From: Mycoemilia scoparia
Taxonomy: Eukaryota; Kickxellomycota; Kickxellomycetes; Kickxellales; Kickxellaceae
Direction: 5' to 3'
Assembly: GCA_027575805.1 (NCBI GenBank)
Contig: JANBPU010000002.1
Location: forward strand, 248,001 to 312,000
DNA: 64,000 bases
The notes under the pieces are model-generated. The model was not told the DNA's origin and did no database searches. It was given only the letters and a program-made list of their open reading frames with translations. Each line of letters starts with the position of its first letter. Within the stretch, counting starts at the first letter, position 1. Shown here in pieces: positions 20,607-31,049 of the stretch. Position numbers and translations under genes: made by a program.

Positions 20607-20825
20607 TTATTGGTCAATTTGGATTTTTTTTGCAATAGTGTATGCTGATGATTAATTATTTTATTACTCCTATGGAGGTAGCTGTATGCCACTTTGCAAT
20701 AGTGTATGCTGACATAACCATATGTTACGTCACACCCATAACTACCATTTCTTTCTAAGCAACTGCCACTTCAGGAGGCTATTCACCCAATTTAGAGTAT
20801 ATCGCTATCATTGTTTTCAAAAGAA

Positions 20826-22322
20826 ATGTTTAGAGTTTTAAGTAATATACGTCCACAGGTTGTCTCCCGGTGCTCAGGCTTGTTTAACAAGCCAGGTGTA
20901 TGGACAAGACCCAGTGTAAGATTCTATAGGAAGGATCAATATAATCGCTTCAAATCTGCAGGTACAAAAAAGATATGTATATGTGTATAAATGCATAGAT
21001 AGTTTTGATTTGTGATAAATACATATATACATTCTAGAACAACAAATAGATATATAAAACTAATTGGAAAAGTGTGGGGGTTATGTTTTTACATGTATAT
21101 ATACTAGAAACCCAAAGTGTCTTTAAATCGGAGAAATTCTGGTATGTGACTGGAGCCTTGGGTGTCGGAATATTTGCGTATTACCAATACCATACGGAGT
21201 CCGTGCCCATTACAGGTAAGAAATGTATAGCAGCAAACCATTGAGTGACCCAAATTGTGAGAACCATATACTAATAAAAGAATATTGGTTTAGGAAGGAA
21301 GCGTTTTATAACCATCACGCCGCAAGAAGAGATAGAAATTGGAAATCAAAGTATAAGGATGCTGATGAGAAAATATCGAAGTAAAATATTGCCTCAGAAT
21401 CATCCATCAACCAAACTAGTACGCAAAGTATCTGAGAAGATAATAAAAGCGGCAGGAATGACAGACATGGATTGGGAATTTTATGTGATCAATGCATCTA
21501 CGGTAAACGCATTCGTTAGCCCAGGTGGAAAGGTCTTTGTGTTTGCCGGACTCCTCCCTGTGGCTGAGAATGAAGATGGATTAGCTACGGTTTTGTCCCA
21601 TGAAATTGCTCATCAATTTGCCAGACACACAGGTGAAAAGCTGTCAAGCCAAAGTTTGCTTTCTATCATTGAATTCATTTTGGTCTTGACTGGGTTTCAT
21701 TTAGATATCTTTAGTGCACTATTTGCAAAATTCGCCCTTGAGTTGCCTCACAGCAGATCATGCGAATCCGAGGCAGATCATGTAAGTTGATAACCATTAT
21801 ATCGTTTGCGTATATTATATATATGAACCCGTACGTTTGATGCTTATATCTCATGAACATTAAATTTTGTAAAACAATCTTATGAAATGTTTATAGCTAG
21901 GGTAAGAAGCAGACAACCAGAAACATTTGCAAAGTAAAAAGATAAATACATAGTAGTACTGACATTCCAAAATCCACCATATAAAATCGTAGGCTTCTTT
22001 TTATGTCTCAAGCATGCTTTAACCCCAATGAAGCAGTTAGATTTTGGGAGGTAAGTTCTAAACACAATAACTGTGGTGGGGATCATATTATAACAATAGC
22101 ATGAACATCCCGAGTTAAAATTGAATGTACTCTTGACTTTTTTAGCGTATGGATCGTGCGGCAGGCTCAGGCTCACTAGAATTCCTTAGTACCCATCCAT
22201 CAGGTGCCACCAGAATAGATAACATTAGAAGTTGGCTTCCAGAGGCAGAGTTGAGGCGAGAGGCAGCAGGATGTATACAAGGTAGTAGCAGCAACAATAA
22301 TACTATGATTATACCCTACTAA
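20826..22322 (+). CDS. OMA1: Mitochondrial metalloprotease OMA1, 6 exons including a 5-nt microexon
   Basis: Exons 20826-20961, 21108-21215, 21294-21781, 21897-21901, 21993-22050 and 22146-22322 give 323 aa. OMA1 is an M48-family zinc protease of the mitochondrial inner membrane that cleaves stress substrates, including dynamin Mgm1/OPA1 in other species. The N-terminus is basic and Arg-rich (mitochondrial presequence). One hydrophobic segment (FWYVTGALGVGIFAYY) is the membrane anchor. The zinc site is HEIAH at residues 184-188, with the distal ligand in SCESEAD. Exon 4 is only CTAGG; it is needed to join CAT (phase 0) to exon 5 (phase 2) and yields EADHLGLLFMSQACFNP, the expected motif. The C-terminal HPSGATRIDNIRSWLPEA is typical. 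Length is usual for fungal OMA1. Confidence 0.93.
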
Positions 22323-22570
22323 TTATTTTTAACACGCATTCCACGAAAGAAAGTTAAATGGTATTGTTTTTGGATATAGCAAACCAATTTATTGATACAT
22401 TCCGTCACAAAGATTGGGCTAGATGGTGATCTTCAGAACAATCATGATAAGTCCTAAACAAATTTATATTGAAGTTTCTCGACATCTTAAACTGTATCAG
22501 AAAAGCAATTAAAATCGAGAGCCAAACCTTTATTACAAAAAAGCAACCACGATACTAAAATAAACAAATA

Positions 22571-22680
22571 GATCATAATTTTTGAAGGGTGACTTTTGGT
22601 GGCCACTGATTATAGGGTCAATCCCAGCCAAATGCATGATCACAGTCTATTAGCAAATGGTCACCCTTCAAAAATAACTA
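22571..22680 (-). mobile_element. MITE-like element copy 5 (subfamily I variant, reverse)
   Basis: AATTTTTGAAGGGTGAC on the left and TCACCCTTCAAAAATAACT on the right. The interior TGATCACAGTCTATTAGC is the reverse complement of the copy 4 variant. Located 249 bp past the OMA1 stop. Confidence 0.8.
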
Positions 22681-22948
22681 TTTAATAGTTAACTGTAAGC
22701 GTAGATTAATAATAAGCTCTAGGTGCTAAATAGCCTATAGATTTTTAATTATAACTATTTTTGTGCCAAAAGCTTGGCCACAGCAATTCAAAATGTTAAA
22801 AGAAACACTTTGTTAAGAGTTTATTAATAAACTAAATATATGGGTAGGGTGTGGGTATAAGTAAATATATATATATATATTAATGAAAATTTGTTATTAT
22901 TGTTTTTTGTAATTTTACTAATGTTTGTGATTGTATAAATAAAATATT

Positions 22949-23069
22949 ATATGGGCAATAATTTTTGAAGGGTGAATTTTTACTAGTAAAACTGGACACT
23001 CATTTGGCTATGATTGTGTCTATAATCATTGACCACCAAAAGACACACTTCAAAAATTATTGCCCATGT
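22949..23069 (+). mobile_element. MITE-like element copy 6 (subfamily I)
   Basis: ATATGGGCAATAATTTTTGA on the left mirrors TTCAAAAATTATTGCCCATG on the right. Interior TTTTACTAGTAAAACTGG and TATAATCATTGACCACC. Confidence 0.85.
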
Positions 23070-24112
23070 ATTTAGAAATTCGCATTTCTGCCTGTGCAGT
23101 GCAGCGCAGGCTCATAAAATCGATATTGAAGGTTGGAACGAACCTCAAAGTAGTTCGATAATCATCGCTATTCATAGTGATTCGTTACTATATGTTTATA
23201 TTTAAATCTAATAATTTACTGAATTTGCGTTGGTATTTGTGAGTTCATATTCTTGACAGCCAATTTAGTGGATTGCTGTGACTGTGATAAAGAAAACTGA
23301 TATCAAACAGTTATTTTTGGTTGACTTGCTATGCAAAAATATATGTACCAGGAGTCACCAAGCTGGCTCTTGTGTAGCATTCTATGTGTAAGAGCAAGAG
23401 ACCCAGGATACCACTTGGTATTGTTCTTTACTACATTGCTTTAGTGACATGGCTTGTGATTCAAATAGAAACCCAACCAAGTTGAAATATAAATATTTTG
23501 AGTGTGGTATGACGGCTTCAAATACCACCAACATAGTCATCCAATGCCAAATTAATATTGATGAGTCTAACACACAGAGAAAGCAGTGGTGCATCGCACT
23601 TGGTTGTTGGCCTTTTTTTCTGCTCGTCAAAAAATGCAATGCAAAAGGCCTTTTGACCCATGTTTTATTACTATAATATTTCTCTTATTTTTATGCTTTG
23701 AGTTTATTGAAAAACACAGTACCATTCGTAGTCGCCACCACTCTACCATGGGCATCATTTATTCTACTAAATTTCTCCACTATGTATAAGTAAAAGGTCA
23801 AACCTTTAGAGAGTAGCAATTGATTCTAAAAGACTCAATATTTGATAAATCTATCCGCCAACATCGTTTGTTGTTGATGTCTTGGGCTCAGTAGTTTTTA
23901 CTCAACAATACCAGAAAACTCTTTTCAATATGCTTAATAAACATCAACTACAGCTCTTAAGAAACAAATATAAATAGACCAGGGCTGTTCTACAAAATTC
24001 AAAAGTTTAACTACAACAACCAGTACTACTCTATTTTTGAAATCTTCTTTCTTGAATCTCATCTATCAGCGATGTCTCGACTCATTTTTTTGTGCTAACC
24101 AAGATAACCACC

Positions 24113-24262
24113 ATGACCGTTAACAATACCAGCACTGCAAGCCAAACAAAAATGGATACTTGTTCCAATCATAGGCCTGGGGAATATCAGTGTCCCAGAT
24201 GTAATATGGTTTTGGTCGACCAGTATGATTATTGCGACCATACAAAAAGTTGTTATGAATAA
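24113..24262 (+). CDS. Possible tiny zinc-finger protein, 49 aa
   Basis: Short ATG-to-TAA frame in otherwise gene-poor DNA. Its C-terminal half reads YQCPRCNMVLVDQYDYC, then DHTKSC, that is Cys-x2-Cys followed by Cys-x-His and Cys, resembling a CCHC or UBZ-like zinc finger. The N-terminal half is polar. No splice partner was found, and the length is so small that chance is a serious alternative. No function is assigned. Confidence 0.3.
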   Translation: MTVNNTSTASQTKMDTCSNHRPGEYQCPRCNMVLVDQYDYCDHTKSCYE

Positions 24263-24639
24263 ATGCTCACTGTTGTACTGACGAAATGATGGGGGATTGC
24301 TTGATGCAACAATACAACATCACATTTAGCGGTCAATGACTGTTGGCATGAACACAGCCAAATATGTTCATCCTCCAGAAAACAGCAGCCTGTACTTCCT
24401 TTGCATTTATGTTTGGCTTTTTATTAAATAAAATAAAGACTTTTGTGTGGCTATAAAAAAAGATCAAGGCCCAAAGGGCCTAAAACAAAACTAGTGAATT
24501 TTCCAGGAGTTAGTTGAATATCAAATAGCTTGTGATTGAGCCAAAACCTAAGTAATTATTTTTATCTGCTACACTTTTAATAACTACTATAATTTCATAA
24601 TATATGTATATTTTTTCTTTAGAATTGGTTTATTAGGTA

Positions 24640-24765
24640 TAAAAAAAGATAGAAAGTTAAAGGTAACATAAAAACATTCCTAACTTTCTCTCTTACAATC
24701 AATAGAATGGGGGGAAATAGTATTGTAAGAGCTACTAATACTATTCCATACCTACCTTACCTATA
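24640..24765. repeat. Inverted-repeat cluster
   Basis: CTCTTACAAT at 24690-24699 is a perfect inverted repeat of ATTGTAAGAG at 24722-24731. A second stem (AATAGTATT / AATACTATT) overlaps it, and GAAAGTTA / TAACTTTC pairs just upstream. The stems compete with each other. Origin unknown; could be a small transposon relic. Confidence 0.5.
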
Positions 24766-24998
24766 CCTCAATTCTTGTAATTATTCTCTTTTTATTTATT
24801 TTCCTCTCTTTCCACATTTTGCTTCACTTCATCAAATTCACCTAGTGTAACACTTCTAACCCACAACAATGCAACAAAATCAATCAAAAATAGATAATAG
24901 AGTATGAAAATAAGTGCCAAAGTAGAGTTGGGAGTTCCTAAGTCAATTTTGTACTTATCCTTTTACAAAAGAATAAAAATTCAGTTAGGCATTTGATT

Positions 24999-25119
24999 AT
25001 ATGGGACATTATTTTTAAAGGATGAAAGTTTACTAGTAAAACTGAACACGAATTTCGCTGTGATTGCCCCTATAGTCATTGGTCACCAAAATTTACCCTT
25101 CAAAGATTATGATCCATAT
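24999..25119 (+). mobile_element. MITE-like element copy 7 (subfamily I)
   Basis: ATATGGGACATTATTTTTAA on the left; TACCCTTCAAAGATTATG..CCATAT on the right. Interior GTTTACTAGTAAAACTGAAC. It ends 73 bp downstream of the PPR gene stop (that gene is on the minus strand). Confidence 0.8.
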
Positions 25120-25191
25120 GATTAAAAATTAGATGTGATGGTCATCACAGGAATGGTCTATTTTTTCAAAAATAGTTGTCAGTCATATCCT

Positions 25192-28110
25192 TTAATCATC
25201 AGCCAGTCCTCTATTAGATTCTGCTGACTCACGCTCCAATCTCTTGACTCTAATATTTCTATACATCATTATATTATCTGCAGCTTTAGCTTCTCCACAC
25301 CATTCTAATCCATCCGCCAACATCGCAGTAGTAACCGTACTTGGAACAACACCAAGCTCCAACATCTCTTCATATAGATTCAATGCCACATGGGGTTGCT
25401 TTTGATGTAAAAATGCTCGGATTAATGTAAAGAACGTATTGTTATCAGGCTTAACCTTGATTTCGAATTTCCCAACCATTTTAGCTGCTGTTTCCAATCC
25501 GGCAACAACGTTATCATTGTCACTCAGTTCAATATTCTTTTGGTGACCATCATCTTGACTTCTAGAAGAATTTGTAATACTTTGGTGAGGCTTGACCAAC
25601 AATTGAGGTGAAATGTGCCCAACCATTCGACAATACACATCCAAAGCTTGTCTGACTTGACCAACTCTTGAAAATCCATGTATAATTGAATTATATATTG
25701 CTAAATTGGGTTCAATTCGATTCGTCCGCATAGCTTCAAATACTTTTTCAGCTGACTCGATATCAGATCTTCTCAGGAACATAAATATAAGTAACGCATA
25801 GGTTCGATCATCTGGATCCAAATTTGCAACATTTGTCATATAACTATATGCTGTTTGGACCGATTCAAAATCATGGAATAATGATAAACTTCCTATCATT
25901 GCGTTATACACACTATGTGTAAGTGGTATACACATCTCCATTACCCGCTGTAACACATATTTGGGATGATCTTTTTCATCAAGTAAAGCATTTTGGAATC
26001 TCGATTTTGCAACTATCGAAGACATATGTCCCAGCCTAGTTGCTTGTCTATCTCTGCTTCCTCCTCCTCCACCACCCACAGTATTAGTAGTAGAAGAATA
26101 TCGAACCCCCCTTTGGATTTGTTTACCAACCCGAATATATCCTGCAAACAAACCAGCAAAGGTCACAACATCTGGTTCAACAAGTCCTGCGGGAATCATT
26201 CGATATATCTCCATGGTACTTTCTAAATTGCTGCTATAGGCATAATAGCAAATCAAAATATTATATGGCCGGATATGAGGAGCTAGCTTGCCAATTTTGA
26301 TTAGCGAGATTTGTCGTTTGGCTTCTTGGATATCAGCAATTTTATGGGCCTTTAAAATACTCGACAGAACAATATCATTTGGGTATACGAAATCTTGGCC
26401 CTTCATTATATCATAGTAGGTTGATAGGGCCAGATCAGGGCTGTTGGCTAATACACATCCATGTATCATAACCGAGTATGTAAACATATTTGGTCCTGAT
26501 GATCGATTATGTTGTTGTTGTTGTTGTTGTTGGGCTCGACAATCATTAAATACTTGGTTTGCAATATCCAGCTTTCCGACTGTACAAAAGTGTTTAATAA
26601 ATGAGTTGTAGCTGATAGTATCCAAATAGGCCCACGATTTTTCATTTTCAGTTCTGTCATTATTATTATTGTTGTTGTTACTGTAGCCGTGGTGGTTGGT
26701 GATTGATTTGTAAACTTTTTCGAGCTGACTTCCTGTTGGATCAAGTTTAACTGATTTGCTAAATATCGTAGTAAATGTTATTTTGTCAGGTGGTACTCCC
26801 ATTTCAATCATAGTTGACAATACTTTTTGTGCGGATCCCCAATGTTCAACTTCACATGCCATTCCAAGGAAAGAGTTAAATGTCGAATTTAATCCAGGCA
26901 TCGAATAAATCCCTGCTGGTAAATTTCTTTTTATACAATCTGCTAACTCATCGATAAGCAAATCTAAAAGTTTGTCATCTGGTTTGGCTTGTTTAATTTC
27001 ATTTTGGAACATGATATTATATGTCGTTATATTAGGTGGACAATTCAACGACTCGCCACCATCCTCACGGTTATCATCAGAGATCATTTGGAATAATTTT
27101 TTTGCCTTTTGGTATTGACCTAATCCACAATACGCCGAAATAATATAGTTCATCGTAGTAGTTCCAATAACTTGTTTGGACATAATCTCCGTATTACTTT
27201 TTAGCGACAAAAACGTAATAATCACATCCCGATACCGCTTTTCAAACATCAAGGCTACTAAATATTCATTAAATTGATATCTGTTTGTAAATTTCCACCC
27301 GGCTGCAAGCAGATCTTCAATAACTTGGATTATTCGTTGATTGGAAGTTTCGTTCTCATATCCACCAAGTGTTCTCATGGTACTTAATAGGGCAACAATG
27401 CATGATTCATCTAGTGACAACAACATTTGAGTTTTGTTGGTTTCGTGGGAATTTATTATGGCTTGATAGTGTCGCCAGATATTTTCAAAATCCATTTCAT
27501 CTGCTGGTGATGCGGATATCACTTGCACAACGGATGGTGATGGTGAGGTTCTTTGGCGGATTTGGAGTATACATTTTATTAGGCGTTTTACAAGAGGCAT
27601 ATGCTTGTATTTGTTTCGGTTGTTAGTTCTGGCTAGTTCATAATATGACCATCTGACGGCTTTGTGCCCATATCGTTTTTGAGGTATATGCTTTCGCTGT
27701 TCAGTGATTTCGTAGGCTTGTTCAATTATATCGAACTCATCGAATATTCTTAGCCAAGCAAGTGGACTTGATTCTTTGGTGGCTACATGTTTGGATATTT
27801 GTTTGTTATTTTGGGAAATTGATGTCAATGGTTTAAGATATTTTTCATGCTTTGGGTGTGTGCTGTTCTTTTTGGAATTGGGGTTTGGTACTTGGGTTGA
27901 TAAGTAATTTTGACTTTGTTTTTTGGGAGTTGTTGCTATGGTTTCTATATAGCGATTATGCTTTAAATTAATAGCAATAGGAGAGATATTCAAGTCAACG
28001 CCAAGTAATGCTTTTAAATTTTGTGTAATTGGACTTTTATCGACTATACTCAATGTGGTATACAATTTTGGTGACCTAGTAGCTCGGACATTTCTGGTAA
28101 TTGAATACAT
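25192..28110 (-). CDS. Pentatricopeptide repeat (PPR) protein, probably mitochondrial
   Basis: Single open frame, 972 aa. The N-terminus (MYSITRNVRATRSPKLYTTL) is basic and lacks acids, fitting a mitochondrial presequence. From about residue 330 onward many tandem PPR units are visible, for example TMNYIISAYCGLGQYQKAKK, FTYSVMIHGCVLANSPDLA, and NLAIYNSIIHGFSRVGQVRQ. PPR proteins bind organellar RNA one base per repeat and act in processing or translation of mitochondrial transcripts. The array is interrupted by homopolymer runs (about seven Asn near residue 480 and seven Gln near residue 530) and a Gly run, which are not part of the repeat fold. Closest fungal relatives would be large PPR factors, but I cannot name an orthologue. 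A MITE-like element abuts its 3' end. Confidence 0.88.
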   Translation of the reverse strand: MYSITRNVRATRSPKLYTTLSIVDKSPITQNLKALLGVDLNISPIAINLKHNRYIETIATTPKKQSQNYLSTQVPNPNSKKNSTHPKHEKYLKPLTSISQNNKQISKHVATKESSPLAWLRIFDEFDIIEQAYEITEQRKHIPQKRYGHKAVRWSYYELARTNNRNKYKHMPLVKRLIKCILQIRQRTSPSPSVVQVISASPADEMDFENIWRHYQAIINSHETNKTQMLLSLDESCIVALLSTMRTLGGYENETSNQRIIQVIEDLLAAGWKFTNRYQFNEYLVALMFEKRYRDVIITFLSLKSNTEIMSKQVIGTTTMNYIISAYCGLGQYQKAKKLFQMISDDNREDGGESLNCPPNITTYNIMFQNEIKQAKPDDKLLDLLIDELADCIKRNLPAGIYSMPGLNSTFNSFLGMACEVEHWGSAQKVLSTMIEMGVPPDKITFTTIFSKSVKLDPTGSQLEKVYKSITNHHGYSNNNNNNNDRTENEKSWAYLDTISYNSFIKHFCTVGKLDIANQVFNDCRAQQQQQQQHNRSSGPNMFTYSVMIHGCVLANSPDLALSTYYDIMKGQDFVYPNDIVLSSILKAHKIADIQEAKRQISLIKIGKLAPHIRPYNILICYYAYSSNLESTMEIYRMIPAGLVEPDVVTFAGLFAGYIRVGKQIQRGVRYSSTTNTVGGGGGGSRDRQATRLGHMSSIVAKSRFQNALLDEKDHPKYVLQRVMEMCIPLTHSVYNAMIGSLSLFHDFESVQTAYSYMTNVANLDPDDRTYALLIFMFLRRSDIESAEKVFEAMRTNRIEPNLAIYNSIIHGFSRVGQVRQALDVYCRMVGHISPQLLVKPHQSITNSSRSQDDGHQKNIELSDNDNVVAGLETAAKMVGKFEIKVKPDNNTFFTLIRAFLHQKQPHVALNLYEEMLELGVVPSTVTTAMLADGLEWCGEAKAADNIMMYRNIRVKRLERESAESNRGLADD

Positions 28111-28594
28111 TAATTTGGGTGTGTGGATAGAGGGATACTTGTCAAGAACTTCCCCTAGAGTCTGCTGTATGTTATTATTGATATAGTGCCCTATGCTTTG
28201 TCCTATATCATTTTTTGCTGAATTTCATAAAGTATTGATAGCATAACAATTTTTGGGAGGCTATAATTTATATAGATCAACAATCAAAAAAATGCCAATT
28301 TTTATTATGGGAAAATGTAATTTTTACTAAATAATTCATTTTGGCTTAAGTTTACTTTAGGACCTTTATCCTATAATTTTACCTTTTTCTCTCTCCATTT
28401 TGGTACAGTTTTGAGAGACAAAACTTCTGATGCATGCAAAGTCCACTTGGGTAATACGTGCAGTGGTAGTGTATTGTTACATGATATTCTTGAGTAACAA
28501 TTGACTCAAGGCGTTTAGGTAAGTACTGATGTCAATACTAATACTATTATGATAACTTAGCAACATTCCTTGTACAAACATTTGTAACTATGCT

Positions 28595-28620
28595 ATATGG
28601 GTAATAATTTTAGTCACCCT
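28595..28620. mobile_element. Truncated MITE-like stub (copy 8)
   Basis: ATATGGGTAATAATTTT is followed directly by AGTCACCCT, as if the two terminal repeats were joined by internal deletion. Confidence 0.5.
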
Positions 28621-29439
28621 TTTATCTATTTTTTTTGAAACAAAGCCATTTAGGTACATTTTGCCTACTATAATATAGGAGGGGGGCAGTTGTGGCAGAA
28701 AGAGCAACATCGCCACCGCCATAGCTTTCAAAATAAAATTGATAATTTACATTAAAAAAGGATAGTGTGGTGGCTTTCACTTTCTCAATAGTAAAATTCG
28801 TGAAAAGCAAGACAGGTAGGTAGGTCACTACTGCAAGAATCTGCATCGATATAAATTCTGGCAAAACAACCACTGGCATTGCCACTTGAGAGTTGCAAGT
28901 TTATAGTAGAAGCACACCACACCACGCATCATTATGAACAATAACTTGCAAATTCAAAGACCGTAGCCTTGTTAGTAAATGGATTCTTCTTCATTTATTC
29001 TACCTTACTGCTTTCGGTACTGGGCTCATGTCTGTCGTCACAATGCATGAGCCTGTACCATTTTGTATATATTGGAAAGGGCAAAGGTATACACCACTTT
29101 TATGGAGCTGGCATCTTTGAACTTGCATTTCAAAATAAACGGAAGATCTTTACAAAGATGCAAAAGGAATAGCAACAAGAGTAAAAGTGGTTAAAATTGG
29201 TTTGTGAAAAGGCATTCGATTATACCACAGCACTAAGCCAAAAATGGTGTGAAACCTCCAAAAGAAATATTAAAGGGAAACGACTGCTAAGGACGTCCAT
29301 TTACCACTGAATTAAGGCTAAAAAGTTGCCAAAAAACAACATTACTTAGCCACCTATGCATAATGCAGGGAGAACCGTATTGCATATTGCAAGGTGTGTC
29401 TAAATGGAGCAGACTACTGGTATCCACATACATTCACTA

Positions 29440-29545
29440 CAAATCAACCCATGACTGGTACATACATTTTAGCTGGAATCTGCCAGATTATTGAATACTG
29501 TCCAAGATAAATGCTATTCTGGTACAAATGCCATTGAAGGGGGAG
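29440..29545 (+). repeat. Repeat family B, copy 1
   Basis: Shares ATTTTAGCT, CTGCCAGA, ATTCTGGTACA and GAAGG in the same order and spacing with 53588-53692; about 70% alike by eye. Nature unknown. Confidence 0.55.
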
Positions 29546-30227
29546 ACTCGGCCATATAGCTGACTGTACACACGCTTGAAAATATAATGTTTTAGAGAAT
29601 GTATTGGTAGTGAGTATTTATTTGACTGCTAAGTAATAAAGCAAATAAAAAATCCGTGTATATACGGTCAGAATCCACAAGATCTTGGACAAAAATGGAC
29701 CCCAGAGGTTGCATATGAATTGCCTCATGGCTGGGCCAGAACCTGAGGGCCCACATAAGCCTATCATACATTCAATCTCTAGTGGATTTCGACTATATAG
29801 TGGCAGCGTGATGAATAAAGTAGGTATGTAAGGGTAGATGGAGGCAGATATTAGGAAAGGGAATTACAAAAGTAAATATATAGTAGGTATAGGTAAACAT
29901 AGAAACTGGGGAAGAGAGCGCATGGAGTAGCAGCTGATGCTAGCGCAGCAGCTGTGGGGAGGGAGATAGAGCATTGTAAAGCCAGTACAGAGATTTACAA
30001 CGAGAAGATGAAAGGAGCAAACTGTTTATAGGAATGACCAATGATGCAATGCTTTAAGGTTGTGAGTGTGAATAGTGTTTTATGCCAAGATGTAGTTTTA
30101 GTGTCGGTTGGATTAATAGTAATTTAGCATGGCTGTGGCCACAACGAAAGAGTTTTGGGTTCCAAAAAACCCAAGAGGCGCTCGGAGGCTTGGGTTCTCT
30201 GTGGCATGGATCATGTATAGGCCATCA

Positions 30228-31049
30228 TTAGCGGTTGTGGGCATTAAGCGAGGCATAGAATGGATCCTGAGGAGGCTCCTTGTAGCCAGCGCCAGGGACA
30301 TACGGATAAGTAAAGTCATCAATCTCATAGCGGTTCTTGAGCTTGTGGCGTCTGTACATAAAGAAGGCAACAGCAATAAGAAGCAGGACACCAGCACTGA
30401 CACACGAAGCAATGATAGCAGTGCGGGTGTTGCTGGATTTCTTGGAGTCCTTGCCGTCCTTTGAACCATCGTTGTTGTTGTTGCCACCATCGCTGTCTCC
30501 AGAGGTCTCGCTCTCGGTGCTGCTGTGGGTATCTTGTGGGTCGGTGGGGCCAGAGGTAGGGTCCAGGGTGGGAGAATCTGTTTTTTGTGTAGGGGTCGAC
30601 GTAGGCTTGGTCTTTGTGTGGTCGGATTTTGTGTTCTTGTCAGAGGTTGGTTCATCAGTTGGTTCGTCTGTGGGCTTGTCGCTAGTTTTATCGTCAGAGG
30701 TTGGTTCATCAGTGGGCTCGTCTGTGGACTTGTCTGTGGATTTGTCTTTGCTGGTAGTGTCCTTATCGGTGGACGTAGGGGAGCTCGAGCTTTTGTCCTT
30801 GGAGGATGTTGTCTTTTTGTCGCTGGAGGATGTGGGGCTGTCCGAATCACCGCCACTGTCTTCATCCTTGCCTTTCCCGCCGCCAACGTCATCCAGCCCA
30901 AGGAGCCGGCGAACAAAGTCGTCGCGCCGGACCAAGTTGCCCTTGGCGACCTGATTGGAAGGTGTGTTTTCGGCAGTGGCGGGCATTAATGCCAATGGGC
31001 TGAGTACCAGCAGCCATAATGCCAGTGTAGGCAGCGTGAAGGGCTTCAT
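30228..31049 (-). CDS. Secreted single-pass cell-surface protein, Ser/Thr/Asp-rich
   Basis: 273 aa from ATG at 31049; the upstream in-frame extension starts before a clear signal peptide (PFTLPTLALWLLVLSPLALM, cleavage after ATA), so the internal ATG is preferred. The ectodomain is low-complexity: Ser/Thr/Lys/Asp-rich with an imperfect STDEPTDEPTS repeat around residues 100-150, and would be heavily O-glycosylated. One membrane helix (AIIASCVSAGVLLLIAVAFF) is followed by a short basic then Tyr/Pro-rich tail (MYRRHKLKNRYEIDDFTYPY). The architecture resembles fungal Mid2/Wsc-type wall sensors, though without a WSC cysteine domain. Divergent to the sirtuin gene across a 1.4-kb spacer. A sensor role is inference. 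Confidence 0.75.
   Translation of the reverse strand: MKPFTLPTLALWLLVLSPLALMPATAENTPSNQVAKGNLVRRDDFVRRLLGLDDVGGGKGKDEDSGGDSDSPTSSSDKKTTSSKDKSSSSPTSTDKDTTSKDKSTDKSTDEPTDEPTSDDKTSDKPTDEPTDEPTSDKNTKSDHTKTKPTSTPTQKTDSPTLDPTSGPTDPQDTHSSTESETSGDSDGGNNNNDGSKDGKDSKKSSNTRTAIIASCVSAGVLLLIAVAFFMYRRHKLKNRYEIDDFTYPYVPGAGYKEPPQDPFYASLNAHNR

Larger units (their letters stand above)
20139..20825. other. Intergenic, Clp-like to OMA1
   Basis: Holds two MITE-like copies (listed) and the OMA1 promoter. Confidence 0.6.
22323..25191. other. Repeat-rich intergenic region of 2.9 kb
   Basis: Contains three MITE-like copies, a TA microsatellite at about 22866-22880, a possible 49-codon zinc-finger ORF (24113-24262) and an inverted-repeat cluster (24640-24765). 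No larger gene supported. Confidence 0.6.
28111..30227. other. Intergenic region of 2.1 kb
   Basis: No supported gene. Contains a half MITE-like element (28595-28620) and a copy of repeat family B (29440-29545). The right end is the 3' flank of the surface-protein gene. Confidence 0.5.

Noticed and set aside
23382..23676. Overlapping open frames on both strands
   Set aside because: Composition is non-coding-like, no motif, and no splice partner.
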